This document shows positions 45,629-57,180 of a stretch of DNA of 64,000 nucleotides, in pieces (position 1 is the stretch's first letter; the number at the start of each line of letters is the position of its first letter). The notes below the pieces were generated by a model that was not told the DNA's origin, did not search any database, and saw nothing but the letters and a program-made list of their open reading frames with translations. The translations under genes and the position numbers were made by a program. The DNA is from Prillingera fragicola (Eukaryota > Basidiomycota > Tremellomycetes > Trichosporonales > Trichosporonaceae). The stretch spans positions 434,001 to 498,000 of the forward strand of contig BEDY01000002.1 of assembly GCA_002335605.1 (NCBI GenBank), given 5' to 3'.

Positions 45629-47560
45629 CTATAGCTGCCAGAAGGACACGGCCTGCTGGAACCGGGCGCTGTTGTGGTCTGGCTCGCACTCTGTGCCGTT
45701 GACGACCTTCCAGCCGCGACGGCAGGATGTCACGAGGCACACGCTGTTGACGCACGCGACGTCGGCGACCCCCTCGATGGCGGTACAGTCCTGACCATTG
45801 CCCTCGCCGGGGCAGCCACCGCATGACTCGATGTTGGACTGCGTGTCGACGCACTCGTACCCAGAAGTCATTGACCCGCTGTCGTTGATGCTGCAGGCTG
45901 TCATGCCCTTTCTGCAGAGACGCTTGAGGTAGCGCTCGTCGCGGCGACGGCGGGGCAGGCCGGAGGGGCCGGTAGTGACGGTCGCCGTGCTCGACGTCGA
46001 GGTCGACGTGTTCGGAACACACACGCACTTTGCGTTACACCCCCAGCCTTGCTTCCAGCATGTGGAGAGCTTTGTGGGGTCGGAACAGTCCGAGCTGCCT
46101 CCGGGGACGGTTGTGGTGCCGGTTATGCAGTTACAATTGCTGTCCGTCTTCTTGCCCTCGATGTGGCAGAGCGCAATCTTAAACCAGTCCTTGCAAACTC
46201 CCGAGGGTGTGGTTGTGGGTGCCGCGCTCGAGGTCCTGGAGGTCGAAGAGGAGGCGGACGAAGACTTGGAGGTTGAGGAAGACGAGCTTGGTGGCGTTGT
46301 GGTGGGGGAGGCGGACGAGCTGATCGGTTCACACACACACTTAGCTGAACAACCCCGTCCTTGCTTCCAGCAGGTAGAGAGCTTTGTGGGGTCGGTGCAG
46401 TCAGAGCCACCTCCTGGGACGGTCGTGGTCCCGGTTATGCAGTTACAATTGCTGTCTGTCTTCTTGCCCGCGATGTGGCAGATGGCGATCGCATACCAGT
46501 CGTTACACTTGCCAGGAGCGACGGACGTGGTGGGAGCGGCCGAGGACGAGGAGGCAACAGACGAGGAAGGCTTGACGGACGTCGTGGGGGCGACAGACGA
46601 GGAAGGCTTGACGGACGTCGTTGGGGCGGCAGACGAGGAAGGCTTGACGGAAGTCGTGGGGGCGACAGACGAGGAAGGCTTGACAGACGTCGTGGGGGCG
46701 ACAGACGAGGAAGGCGCGGCAGACGAGGAGATCGGAACACAGACGCACCGCGAACTGCAGCCTGAGCCCTGCCCGAAGCAGTTTGACATGGCTGTAGGAT
46801 CTGTGCATGACGACGAGCCACCTGGGACAGTGGTAGAGCCAGAAATGCAGTTGCACGACCCATCAACCGTCTTCCCGGCAATGTGGCACACTGCGATTTT
46901 GTACCAGTCAGTGCATTTTCCCGGTGCCACCGATGTTGTTGGCGCGGCCGATGTGGGAGCCACCGACGTGCTGGGCTTGACCGACGTGCTGGACTTGACC
47001 GACGTGCTGGGCTTGACCGAAGTGGTCGGCGCGGCCGAGGATGAGATAGGGGTGCAAACACAACGTGAGTTGCAGCCGGAACCCTGCTTGAAGCAGTTGG
47101 ACATCGAGGTAGGGTCGGTACACGAGGAAGAGCCGCCGGGAACGGCGGCGGTTCCGGCTACGCAGTTACATGAGCTGTCGGTAGCCTTGCCGGCAACGTG
47201 GCACACGGCAATCTTGTACCAGTCCTTGCAGGTACCTGAGGGGGTCGTGGTAGATGGGGTGCCAACGCACTGACACAAGCTGTTTGCCGACTGGCCCTTG
47301 TCCCAACAGGCGGCGAGGGAAGTGGCGGACAGGCATGATGTCCAGCCGGCATTGTTCACCGGCTGCTTTGGCAGGCCAATGCTCAAAAAGTTGCAGCCAC
47401 AGTTGCTGTTGACGTCCATGCCGAGGACAAAGCATGAAGCAATTTGCTTGTTGGTGCAGGTAGTACGGGCCGCGAGGTTGGGCTCGGCCACTTCAGGGGA
47501 GGCCGAAGCAAACGCGGCAGGAATGGCGAGGAGGGAAAGAGCGAGTGTGGAAAACTTCAT
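45629..47560 (-). CDS. Secreted modular cysteine-rich protein with C-terminal PriA-like domain
   Basis: This is a single-exon gene of 643 residues. Residues 1-18 (MKFSTLALSLLAIPAAFA) are a signal peptide. Five cysteine modules follow at about 35-98, 111-169, 216-274, 352-410 and 456-514. Modules 2-5 share the pattern CX8CX10CXCX13CX8CX6CX3CXC, with WYKIA and VPGG cores. Module 1 has one Cys fewer. Ser/Thr/Pro linkers of 46, 77 and 45 residues separate modules 2-5, and are likely O-mannosylated. A basic run RRRR (537-540) and KR (546-547) look like Kex2 sites. They precede a C-terminal domain (549-643) resembling basidiomycete PriA: KGMTACSINDSG, YECVDTQSNIESCGGC and DCTAIEGVADVACVNS. No membrane helix or GPI signal is visible. 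Function is unknown; a cell-wall or extracellular role is inferred. The start at 47560 was chosen for the signal peptide, although the frame is open upstream. Confidence 0.85.
   Translation of the reverse strand: MKFSTLALSLLAIPAAFASASPEVAEPNLAARTTCTNKQIASCFVLGMDVNSNCGCNFLSIGLPKQPVNNAGWTSCLSATSLAACWDKGQSANSLCQCVGTPSTTTPSGTCKDWYKIAVCHVAGKATDSSCNCVAGTAAVPGGSSSCTDPTSMSNCFKQGSGCNSRCVCTPISSSAAPTTSVKPSTSVKSSTSVKPSTSVAPTSAAPTTSVAPGKCTDWYKIAVCHIAGKTVDGSCNCISGSTTVPGGSSSCTDPTAMSNCFGQGSGCSSRCVCVPISSSAAPSSSVAPTTSVKPSSSVAPTTSVKPSSSAAPTTSVKPSSSVAPTTSVKPSSSVASSSSAAPTTSVAPGKCNDWYAIAICHIAGKKTDSNCNCITGTTTVPGGGSDCTDPTKLSTCWKQGRGCSAKCVCEPISSSASPTTTPPSSSSSTSKSSSASSSTSRTSSAAPTTTPSGVCKDWFKIALCHIEGKKTDSNCNCITGTTTVPGGSSDCSDPTKLSTCWKQGWGCNAKCVCVPNTSTSTSSTATVTTGPSGLPRRRRDERYLKRLCRKGMTACSINDSGSMTSGYECVDTQSNIESCGGCPGEGNGQDCTAIEGVADVACVNSVCLVTSCRRGWKVVNGTECEPDHNSARFQQAVSFWQL
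46546..46720 (-). repeat. 36-bp coding minisatellite in the secreted-protein gene
   Basis: Between modules 3 and 4 a 36-bp unit repeats about 4-5 times with few changes, encoding repeats of a 12-residue TTSVKPSSSVAP-type linker. It is in frame, so copy-number change would lengthen or shorten the linker without breaking the protein. Confidence 0.85.
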
Positions 47561-47724
47561 TTTGAAAATGCGAAGTGAGTGGTGGGTGAAGAGGGGTGGG
47601 TCAGAGCCCAAGGCTGGTGCAAAGAGAGTCGTGCCGGACCAGCGGTACGCGGTGGTCGGTGGGCGTTGGAGTTGGTGTCGAGAGGAGGAAGGATGGGGGG
47701 TGGTCGGTAGACCTGTGACCCAGC

Positions 47725-47730
47725 TATATA
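47725..47730 (-). promoter_or_regulatory. TATA box of the secreted cysteine-rich protein gene
   Basis: The minus strand reads ggTATATAgc, about 165 bp upstream of the chosen ATG at 47560. Transcription starting downstream of it supports use of ATG 47560 rather than the more upstream in-frame extension, which begins close to the TATA box. Confidence 0.45.
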
Positions 47731-48092
47731 CCATGCCACAGCGCAGGCCACATCGCGGAGCACGGGTGGGGGCCAGGAGCTACAGGAGAAGGAGGGCTCA
47801 TGTGTCCCGCACTGTTTCTGTAGCGCGTTGGCTGATATGTGTTGCCGGGACGGATGCCGACGAGTCAGTGTTCGCCACCCCTCGTGCCCGCCGGGACCCG
47901 GTCGTTTGTTCGCTTCGTCTGTCCATCACGTTGAGAGCTTGCCCCTGGGTACACTGCGCGGTACCTAGTAAGCTTGGCCTAGCCAGAGAGTGCATAGTTC
48001 TGGAGGTAGGCATGTTGTCAAGCGTGTGCCAAACTGTCAAGCCTGATCGACCTGAGCAGCCACACCGAAAACAACGACACGCTCTCCTACGG

Positions 48093-48267
48093 GACGTCCC
48101 GCAGCTCACTTTGTGGACGCAGATAGAGTCAGAACAGCTGTCTCGGATACGCTCAGGTGTACCGATCAGCTGGGTGAGGCGACGTCCCGCAGCTCATGTG
48201 TGGACGCACGTAGAGTCAGAACGGCTGTCTCGGATAAGCTCAGGTGTACCGATCAGCTGGGTGAGGC
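48093..48267. repeat. 88-bp tandem duplication
   Basis: Two head-to-tail copies (48093-48180 and 48181-48267) start GACGTCCCGCAGCTCA and end CAGCTGGGTGAGGC. They differ at only a handful of positions, including a one-base length difference. No coding role was recognised. Confidence 0.85.
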
Positions 48268-49368
48268 GACTTGGTTGGAGAAACCTGGCACTGTCAGGAA
48301 GGAAAGAACATCAAAACGAGGATACCTATGTAGGTGGATCACCTCCCCGTATACGTATGTGGCGCTCGAGTGGGGGAGGCCGCGACACGGTACCGCAGCA
48401 GCCGTCGTTCGGCTCGTGGCGTCGTCCCGATCTCACCGAAGTGTGCCCCTGGTTAGTCCCTAGCCAGACATTAGTCCCTAGCCAGACATTTGAAGCTTGG
48501 CCCAGCTGGTCGGCTTGCGGTGAGTAGAACGAGTGGAAGGTGTCGTATCATCCCCAATCCCCAAAGCCATGCCATCCCCAAAGCCATGCCATCCGACAAC
48601 ATTGGCATCTCTGCACTCCCGTAGCCTGGATGAGGTTGTCATCCCAAAAAAGAATCTGTCACCGCACGTAGAACCGGACTTGTGGGCTCCTTAGTAAATC
48701 AATGGGAGAATGTAACACATCTCCTCCAAGCTAGCAGGCAGACGGAGCCTCCTGAATGCGAGCCTGGTGCTTGCATGGCCTCAGAGTCCTCTTCGAACAA
48801 GCATCGGGGTCTCTGATCTCTGAAAGCCCTTAGCAAGGTCAGGTATGAAGTCTAGCGGGGAGGCCCGAAACTCGGCTCTGCTTGTGATCTGCGACCCGCC
48901 TCCGAAACAAGTCTATTTGAGGAGTGCTTCAACACTGGTTAACACCATGACCCACCCCCGAGTTGCTCAACAGGAGAAGCTCAAAGGGGGGGTCTGGGAG
49001 ATGCTAGCGTTGACAAGCCAGGGTAAGATCGCCTTCGATGTAATGCCACCGCGATCGGCAAGGCGGATCGCCGTCGTCACCCTGGACAGCAGATATGCTC
49101 TGCAGTCGGCACGTCGGCTGATCCCGCGTACGAGTTTGACGACGAGAACGACCAGCAAGCTGCACGTCATGCTCGCTGTAGATAGCTGGCGGTAGTCGAG
49201 GAAGCTGTAAATTCTGCTAGTCCGGCATCAAGACTCATTCTAAGCGGCAACCTCCACTCGTGGTGTATTTAACGAAAACTAATCGCATAACTACTGCTAC
49301 TCATGCACTGTACTACGACTACTACTGCTATCTTCAACAGGATGCCGACTTTTCTTCGAGGAGCCGAC

Positions 49369-51672
49369 TTAAAACTCGTTCTTGACCGACTTGGCCGACT
49401 GGGAAGCGCGGACAGAGAGCGACGAAGCACTCTTTGAGGCAACCGAATAGGCGCTCGAGAGCGACGACGAGGCGACCTTGGCCGCGCTGCTGGCTGACGA
49501 GGCGGCGCTCACAGCACTGACCGAGTACGACGAAATAGCCGACTGGGCACTCTTGGAGGCAGTCGAAGCGGCCTCGCGAGCGGCCTTCGAGGCGCTCGAG
49601 GCGGCAACATTGGCGGAAGCCGAAGCCTCAGAGGCGCCAGACTTGAGCGACTTGGAAGCAGCCGAGGCCGAGGACGAGAGGGAGGCGACGCCGGGCGACT
49701 TCTTGGCCTCGGCAGAGGCAGACGAGTGGACAGACGAGAGCGAAGACGAGGCAGACGACGCCGAGCTGTAAGCACGGACCGAGGCGCTGGAAGCCGAAGC
49801 TTCGGCAGCGTCAGAGGCTGCAGTCCAGGCAGATTCGGCAGAGACCGAGTAGGCACTGCCAGCCGAAGTGGCAGAGGCAACGGCGCGCTCAAGAGCAGAC
49901 GAAACAGACGAGACACCGCGCTCAAGAACCTCCTCGGCAGTGTACTTGGAGTTGCCAACAACCTGCAAACGTCAGCCACAGCAGTCTCAAACTTTACTGT
50001 CTACTCACGCCAAGGAAGCTGCCGATGGTGTTCTCAAAGAGCGAGTAACCCTGGTTCACGACACCCTTGATCGAGTTTAAGACGTAAGTGACAGCGTTCT
50101 CGCTCTGGACGTAGTGGACACGCATCTCCTGGAGGAGGCTGGGGCGGCCCTCGAGCTTTGTGTCGTCGATACCGTAGCTGCGGAGCGAGGCGCGGATGCG
50201 GGCATCGGGCCAAGCGAGCCAGGGAGCCGAGGTGTGGTCCTTGTACTGCTTGTCCATCTCTGCAATGAGCTCATCGCGCTTAACCTGGGCGTCGGAGCGC
50301 ATGTAGCCGCGGTCGACGAGGTACTTCTTCATGTCAACGTCCGACCAGGCACTGTAGATGGTGCTCTTGGCCTTGGCGTAGTGCTCGTCCATAAGGTTGA
50401 GGAGCTTGTCGGTGGGGAGCTCCTTGGCGTTCGACTTGAGAACATTCTCCTTGACGAGCCAGTTGCGGAGCTCGCTGTTGTCCCAGTTCGAGTAAACCTT
50501 GTCCTTAGCGTCAAAGTAGTGGAGCTTCATGAGGTCGAGAAGCTTGTCACGCTTAGTCTCGGCGGGGGGTACAACACCGTGGGCAACGAGCCACTCGTGG
50601 AGGTTGCTGTCAGTCCACGTGTTGTAGACGGCGCCAGCGGTCTGGCTGTAGGCGGAACGGACACTGGCGAGGAGACCGTGGCGGTCCTTGGGAGCATCGG
50701 CGGGAAGAGCATCGTGAGCATCAAGCCACGAGGTCAGGTCGGCGTCCGACCACGACGAGAAGACGTAGTCCCTGGCATCGTCAAACTTCTTGGAGGCATA
50801 GTTGGCACCACCCCAAGCAGCAGACGAGACGCTCGAGGCAGCGGCGCGACCAAGGGACTCGGCGCTGGGCTGAGCCCATTTACCGGCGGACGAGGCACTC
50901 TTGCTGGCCTCGCTGGCAAGCGATTCAGCAGAGGGCTTGGCCCACTTGTGAGCCGACGAGGCACTCTTGCTAGCTTCGCTGGCAAGTGACTCGGCAGAGG
51001 GCTTGGCCCACTTGTGGACAGACGAGGCACTCTTGCTAGCTTCACTGGCGAGGGACTCGGCAGAGGGCTTGGCCCACTTGTGGACAGACGACGCACTACG
51101 GGATGCGACGCTGGCGGCCGACTCGAGGGAGGCCTTGGCCGAGTCAGTAGGGCCGCCAAAGGCAGCCGAAGAAAGGGCCGAAGCCTTGTTCTTTGCCAGC
51201 TTGGCGAGCTGCTCCCTGGTCGAGGCAGGCGAGATAATACCGTACTCGATCAACCAAGCACGGAGGTCAGACTCGGACCAACTGTCCATGGCGGCAGCAC
51301 CGGCGGCCTCAAAGTGAGCCTGAGCGGTTCCCGCGGCGGCAGGTATGGCAGTCGCAGCCCACTATGAACGGTCAGTTACACATTCTTTCCCAGACCAAGT
51401 CTGTGGCACTCACATCAGAGGCAGCATCGGCGTGTGCCTCAAGCTGCTTCTGCATCGACTGCATGGTGTCCGAGTCGCGCACCTTGACGCCCTGGGAGAC
51501 CAGGAAGGCACGAGCCTGCTCAGCACTCCAGGTTTCATAGGCGGCTGCCAGAGTCAGCAAACTGTCGCGTCGTGGGAGGACTGTGGCACTCACGCTTCTT
51601 GGAACCAAAGAGGTTGGCGTCTGCGCCAGAGGCGATCGCGAGCGACAGGAGAACGAGGTTTGAGATCCTCAT
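49369..51672 (-). CDS. Ish1/Msc1-type stress-response repeat protein
   Basis: Exons 51672-51594, 51544-51414, 51361-50009 and 49962-49369 give 718 residues. The first 19 or so residues (MRISNLVLLSLAIASGADA) are a signal peptide, so the protein enters the ER or nuclear envelope lumen. At least six Ish1-type repeats of about 45 residues are visible by their W-S-D-x-L-x-x-W-L core: TWSAEQARAFLVSQGV, SWSESDLRAWLIEYGI, SWSDADLTSWLDAHDA, TWTDSNLHEWLVAHGV, NWDNSELRNWLVKENV, AWSDVDMKKYLVDRGY and a degenerate AWPDARIRASLRSYGI. Between repeats 2 and 3 lie about four 22-residue HKWAKPSAESLASEASKSAS units. The C-terminal 200 residues are almost only Ser, Ala and Val with scattered Lys. Fission yeast Ish1 is a nuclear-envelope stress protein, and budding yeast Msc1 is its relative. 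The function here is not proved. Confidence 0.88.
50823..51092 (-). repeat. 66-bp coding tandem repeats in the Ish1-type gene
   Basis: About four units with 66-bp spacing (cores starting near 50823, 50889, 50955 and 51021) encode the 22-residue HKWAKPSAESLASEASKSAS motif. The two central copies are nearly identical and the outer ones diverged. All are in frame. Confidence 0.85.
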
Positions 51673-52617
51673 ACTGGTATCACTTGAATGGAACTTGTGA
51701 GGAGAGTGAAAAGAAACGCAGCTGCTCTTCCCGTTCTCAAGCTATACGTGTGTGCTGGCGGCAAACGTTGACTGGGATGGTGTGAGCGAAATCGCCATCG
51801 TCATGAGTAGCGCGGATGGACATGACGTCACTCGTCATTGATGCTTTGCGGCAAGGACGTCATGCTTTTTTTTCAATCCCACCAGCGAGAGACTCCAGAT
51901 CTTGTCGTGAATTGAATGACCCGTCGCCTGCCCAGCAATGCGGCTATACCTCATGGCTGAATGACAGCCGATGCCTCGACGTTGGCAGTCGGATTGGTAG
52001 GCCGCGACGACCATCATGTTTGTGACACTTGGACCTGCGACAGCACTGCTGGTGACGGTCGTGCATCGTGGCGTACACGTGTAATTATCACCCGGCCCGG
52101 GCACCCGCCGTTGCCGCCAGTGCCGCCGCTCTTGCCGCTCGGTGGTTACAGCGGACACCAGAATTCCGTTGTGCACTCTTTCTCATCTGACCGACGAGTG
52201 GGGAATGATGCGCACGGTATCCGGGGTGGTTCAGACAGACATGGGGCGTCGTTTGTGTGGAAATATTCTGAGCTCTGAGACACTGAACCATCGCGCATTG
52301 CAGAAGCTGGTTTCCAATCTCTATGCATTTTGCTATCATTCATCATGCATGCCAGTGCGCCAGTGCGCCAGTGCGCTGCTCGGCCCATGAATTCCAATGC
52401 ACCTTGCTTCGGTGTCCAAAGTGCCACATTGGGGATGACCCGGTTTTAGTCGGAACGGCACTTGACCACGCGGCAGCAGACGGAACCTGACGGAGCAGCC
52501 GAGGACGCCGTCACCAACCCCAGCAGCAGGGCGGTAGGTGAAGGCATAATGTGGGCCCAGCTGACAGTGACAAAGGACTGGTCTACATCTCTCTCACCCA
52601 TCCCATAGTCCACAATA
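51673..52617. other. Divergent intergenic region (Ish1-type / LPD1)
   Basis: 945 bp without a supportable gene. A 9-bp unit (CCAGTGCGC) occurs three times in tandem at about 52345-52371. Around 52100-52140 there is a run of GCCGCC-type triplets. Otherwise nothing was recognised. Confidence 0.5.
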
Positions 52618-54393
<1,776 letters not shown>

Positions 54394-54598
54394 GCCGAAC
54401 TCCCACATTTGTAGAATTTGGTTCGTACCACGCCGTGCATGCACATATAACAGCCACTAGTGCGGCCTGGGCGTCCCACTAATGTATACTGAAGGCTCCT
54501 GAAACTGACAAGACAGAAACAGCGAATGCGCTATGCCCCAGCTCTACTTGTCACAACAATGTATACATTGCGCAGTCCAAACTAAACTACAATAACAA

Positions 54599-55368
54599 CT
54601 ACTGCTGGGGAGCAGGGGCAGCAACCTCAACCGCGGCGACACCTCCGAATCCGCCAGTCGAGCCAAAGCCACCCTCACCACGAACGGTCTCGTCAAGCTC
54701 CTGGCTGTCAGCGGTAGCAAGAAACGGGTTACTTACGTCGACCTCGACGGCAGGAGCCATGCGGATCTCCTCAAGGATGAGCTGGGCGATGCGATCGCCG
54801 ACGTTGACTGCGTGCGTTAGTGAAGTGCCCCTACGGTACCTATTGAGGACCTACTCGAGAAGTCGACATCCGAGAGGTTGAAGAGGATGACCTTGAGGGG
54901 GCCACGGTAGTCGACATCAATGACACCGGCACCAGTGTCGATCGAGTGCTTGGCAGCTGAAGGATTAGCAGGTGCAGGGAGGGCTAAAACTTACCAAGAC
55001 CGGAGCGGGGGGCGACACGTCCGTATGTACCCTGAGGGAGAGCAATGGCAATGTCGGTGTCGACCATGGCCTTGCCGCGAGCTGGCACGACCGACTCGCG
55101 CGACGCGTACAGGTCAAAGCCAGCGGCAGTAGCCGAGCCACGGGTGGGGACGGTGGCGCTGGTCGCAAGACGCTTGACGCGCAGAGGCTCGTCCTGGTCG
55201 CCCGTCAACATTGTCTTCCAAGATCAACAGGTTGCTACGCACCAGAGGCGACTTGCAGAGCTTGGCAGCGGCCGAGCCGACGGCGCTGAGAGCAGCCTTG
55301 GTCTTGGGAGACATGGGGGCAGCAGTGGGGAGCTTTGTGGTAGCCTTCTTGCCCTCGGTAACGGTCAT
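54599..55368 (-). CDS. DUT1: Deoxyuridine 5'-triphosphate nucleotidohydrolase (dUTPase)
   Basis: The enzyme hydrolyses dUTP to dUMP and pyrophosphate, keeping uracil out of DNA and supplying dUMP. Exons 55368-55243, 55193-54995, 54956-54855, 54807-54737 and 54700-54599 give 199 residues. The five trimeric dUTPase motifs are present: [27 protein letters not shown] (catalytic Asp), [11 protein letters not shown] and [10 protein letters not shown] at the C-terminus. The N-terminal 42 residues (Lys/Ala/Ser-rich) are an extension beyond the catalytic core, perhaps a targeting segment. After motif 5 there is an Ala/Val/Pro tail ending QQ. The first donor (CTG|gtgcgt) was preferred over reading through, because only it leads into DEPLRVKRL. 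Confidence 0.94.
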
Positions 55369-55640
55369 TGTAGGTGTTGATGCTGGAAAATCAATCGCGA
55401 CGCGTCGCGTTCATGACATCTTGCATCCAGGATCATGGGTCATTGCCACGCGGCTAATGCCGACAAATCGCCGGTGAGTGGCCACCCAGTTCCATCGCGC
55501 TGAGATGTTGATAACGACTGAACCAGCATTGAGCTCGCCTACTTGTCGTCAACAGTCACCTGCAGCTAGCAGATCGCATCAAGAGATCGCATACGCATTC
55601 TTCAGATTTCAAAACACCGTTCCACACTCCCTCCTTCACC

Positions 55641-56706
55641 ATGGCAGCCCCCGACCTCGAGAGCGACCCTTTCTACCTCCGGTTCGTACTAGCAGCTCGC
55701 AACATGACATGAATTCATACTAACCGTTTGATCTCTCTTGGTCAATGCAGGTACTAGTGAGTGATAGGTGTCAACTGTCAGCTCCTTTGCAACTGCTAAC
55801 CATCCAGCACCGGACATCAGGGCATGCACGGCCACGAGTTCCTCGAGTTTGAGTACGGACATGGTCAGTTGCTAATCCAAAGCTTCATCGCAGTCTAACA
55901 TACGCAGGCCGTCTTCGTTATGCCAACAACTCAAACTACCGTAATGACTCGTTGATTCGCAAAGAGGGTGTGTATCTGCAAAAAGCTTGGCTAGGCTCGC
56001 GCTTGAGATCTGTGTTGACGAGCAGTGTACGTCGGCCCTGCCGTTGCCGAGGAGTTGAAGCGTATTGTGCGCGAGAGCGAGATCACAAAGTGCGTAGGGA
56101 CCAGGGCCTCGGTGAGGCGCGGTGACTGACAGTGAACAGAGAGGACGACGCGGCGTGGCCCAAGAAGAACGTTGTTGGACGGCAGGAGCTCGAGGTCAGG
56201 ATAGACAAGGAGCACATCTCGTTTGAGGTGAGTACCAGAAGGGCAGGATGGGTTTTGGCGTGGCCTACAGACTTGGCGGATCTCAATGCGGAGAGTAGCG
56301 AGCCTTCCGGCCCTTGGCTCCGCTGCGACCGTGGCTGCGATGGCTTTCAATCAGCTCTACACCCCGCCTTAGCTCATCGGCTTGCACCTGGCCCTTCCTT
56401 GGGGTGGAAGAGACGCTGACACTGTCAGACTGCTAAGATTGGCTCGCTTGCCGACGTCAACGAGAGCTCGGACGCTGAGGGTTTGCGTGTATTCTACTAC
56501 CTTGTGCAGGACCTCAAGGTGAGTTGGCAGCGTGTAGAATAGCAGTTTTAACATTGAACAGTGCTTCATCTTCTCACTCATCACGTTGCACTTCAAAATT
56601 AAGCCCAGTGAGTCGAGCTCGAGACTGGTTGGAATGGATCGCACGGTCCGGGCAGCCGGCCACCTCCGATGAGTATGCATGCTGACCCTCTCCAGTTCAG
56701 CAGTAA
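55641..56706 (+). CDS. Mago nashi homolog, exon junction complex subunit
   Basis: Mago pairs with Y14 (RBM8A) in the exon junction complex deposited on spliced mRNA. The gene has nine exons in about 1.07 kb: 55641-55681, 55751-55756, 55808-55863, 55908-55967, 56026-56089, 56140-56227, 56429-56518, 56562-56607 and 56696-56706, giving 153 residues. Conserved blocks are [92 protein letters not shown] and LHFKIKPI. Exon 2 is only 6 nt (GTACTA). It supplies the G of Arg, one Tyr and two bases of the next Tyr, and no other splicing gives the invariant RYYTGH. The last exon supplies only IQQ and stop. Confidence 0.94.
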
Positions 56707-57180
56707 TGTTTGTCAGAGGGAGATGGCGAGTGAGAGTAGGGGATATAGAGCCGCATGCATGTACCATGATACTTTTGGACAAGAATTGGAGCGTGCTCAC
56801 AATCTTTCAAGCAGGCGAATGGTACAAGAAAGTCGGCAACTGGATCCCAAGCCGTGCCTGAATTAGCGACCTGATGGTCAGCGCTGCCAAAGACGACGGC
56901 CGGTGCCATTGACTACCTTCCTTTCCCACTCATCTCCTTGCCGTCTCCAAGCATCCACGCAGACTCCACATGGCCTAGGAGACTGTATTTGCTGGTACCG
57001 GACCCACACACGACTCTGGCTCCTTTCCCACTCTTGCCCTGTTCGCCCCATTGTTCCCCACCCCTCGCCCGCTCTTGGTGCTCTCTCACCATTGCCGGTC
57101 AATCGAACCGCGTAGACCCATATATCCATTCATCTTGGACGCTACTGCCTGCTCGCTATAATTGAGCCGTTTGCTACCCA
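56707..57180. other. Intergenic region upstream of the ELL-like gene
   Basis: 474 bp without a gene. The stretch 57000-57100 is CT-rich and is the probable leader of the next gene. Confidence 0.5.

Larger units (their letters stand above)
47561..49368. other. Gene-poor 1.8 kb region with local tandem duplications
   Basis: No credible gene was found on either strand; the 116-codon ORFs (48113-48463 and 48845-49195) lack protein-like composition. The left end is the promoter of the secreted-protein gene, with TATATA at 47725-47730 on the minus strand, about 165 bp from its ATG. The middle holds an 88-bp duplication (annotated separately) and two further short duplications. These are an 18-bp unit repeated twice (TTAGTCCCTAGCCAGACA) at about 48453-48490 and a 17-bp CCCCAAAGCCATGCCAT type repeat at about 48559-48593. 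Confidence 0.55.

Noticed and set aside
46546..46720. Possible CRISPR-like array
   Set aside because: The units are contiguous 36-bp coding repeats without spacers, in frame in a eukaryotic gene.
45975..47273. 432-codon ORF on the plus strand
   Set aside because: Antisense to the secreted cysteine-rich protein; its repeats merely mirror the sense repeats.
48845..49195. 116-codon plus-strand ORF in the gene-poor region
   Set aside because: No domain, signal peptide or conserved-looking pattern; could be chance in GC-rich DNA.
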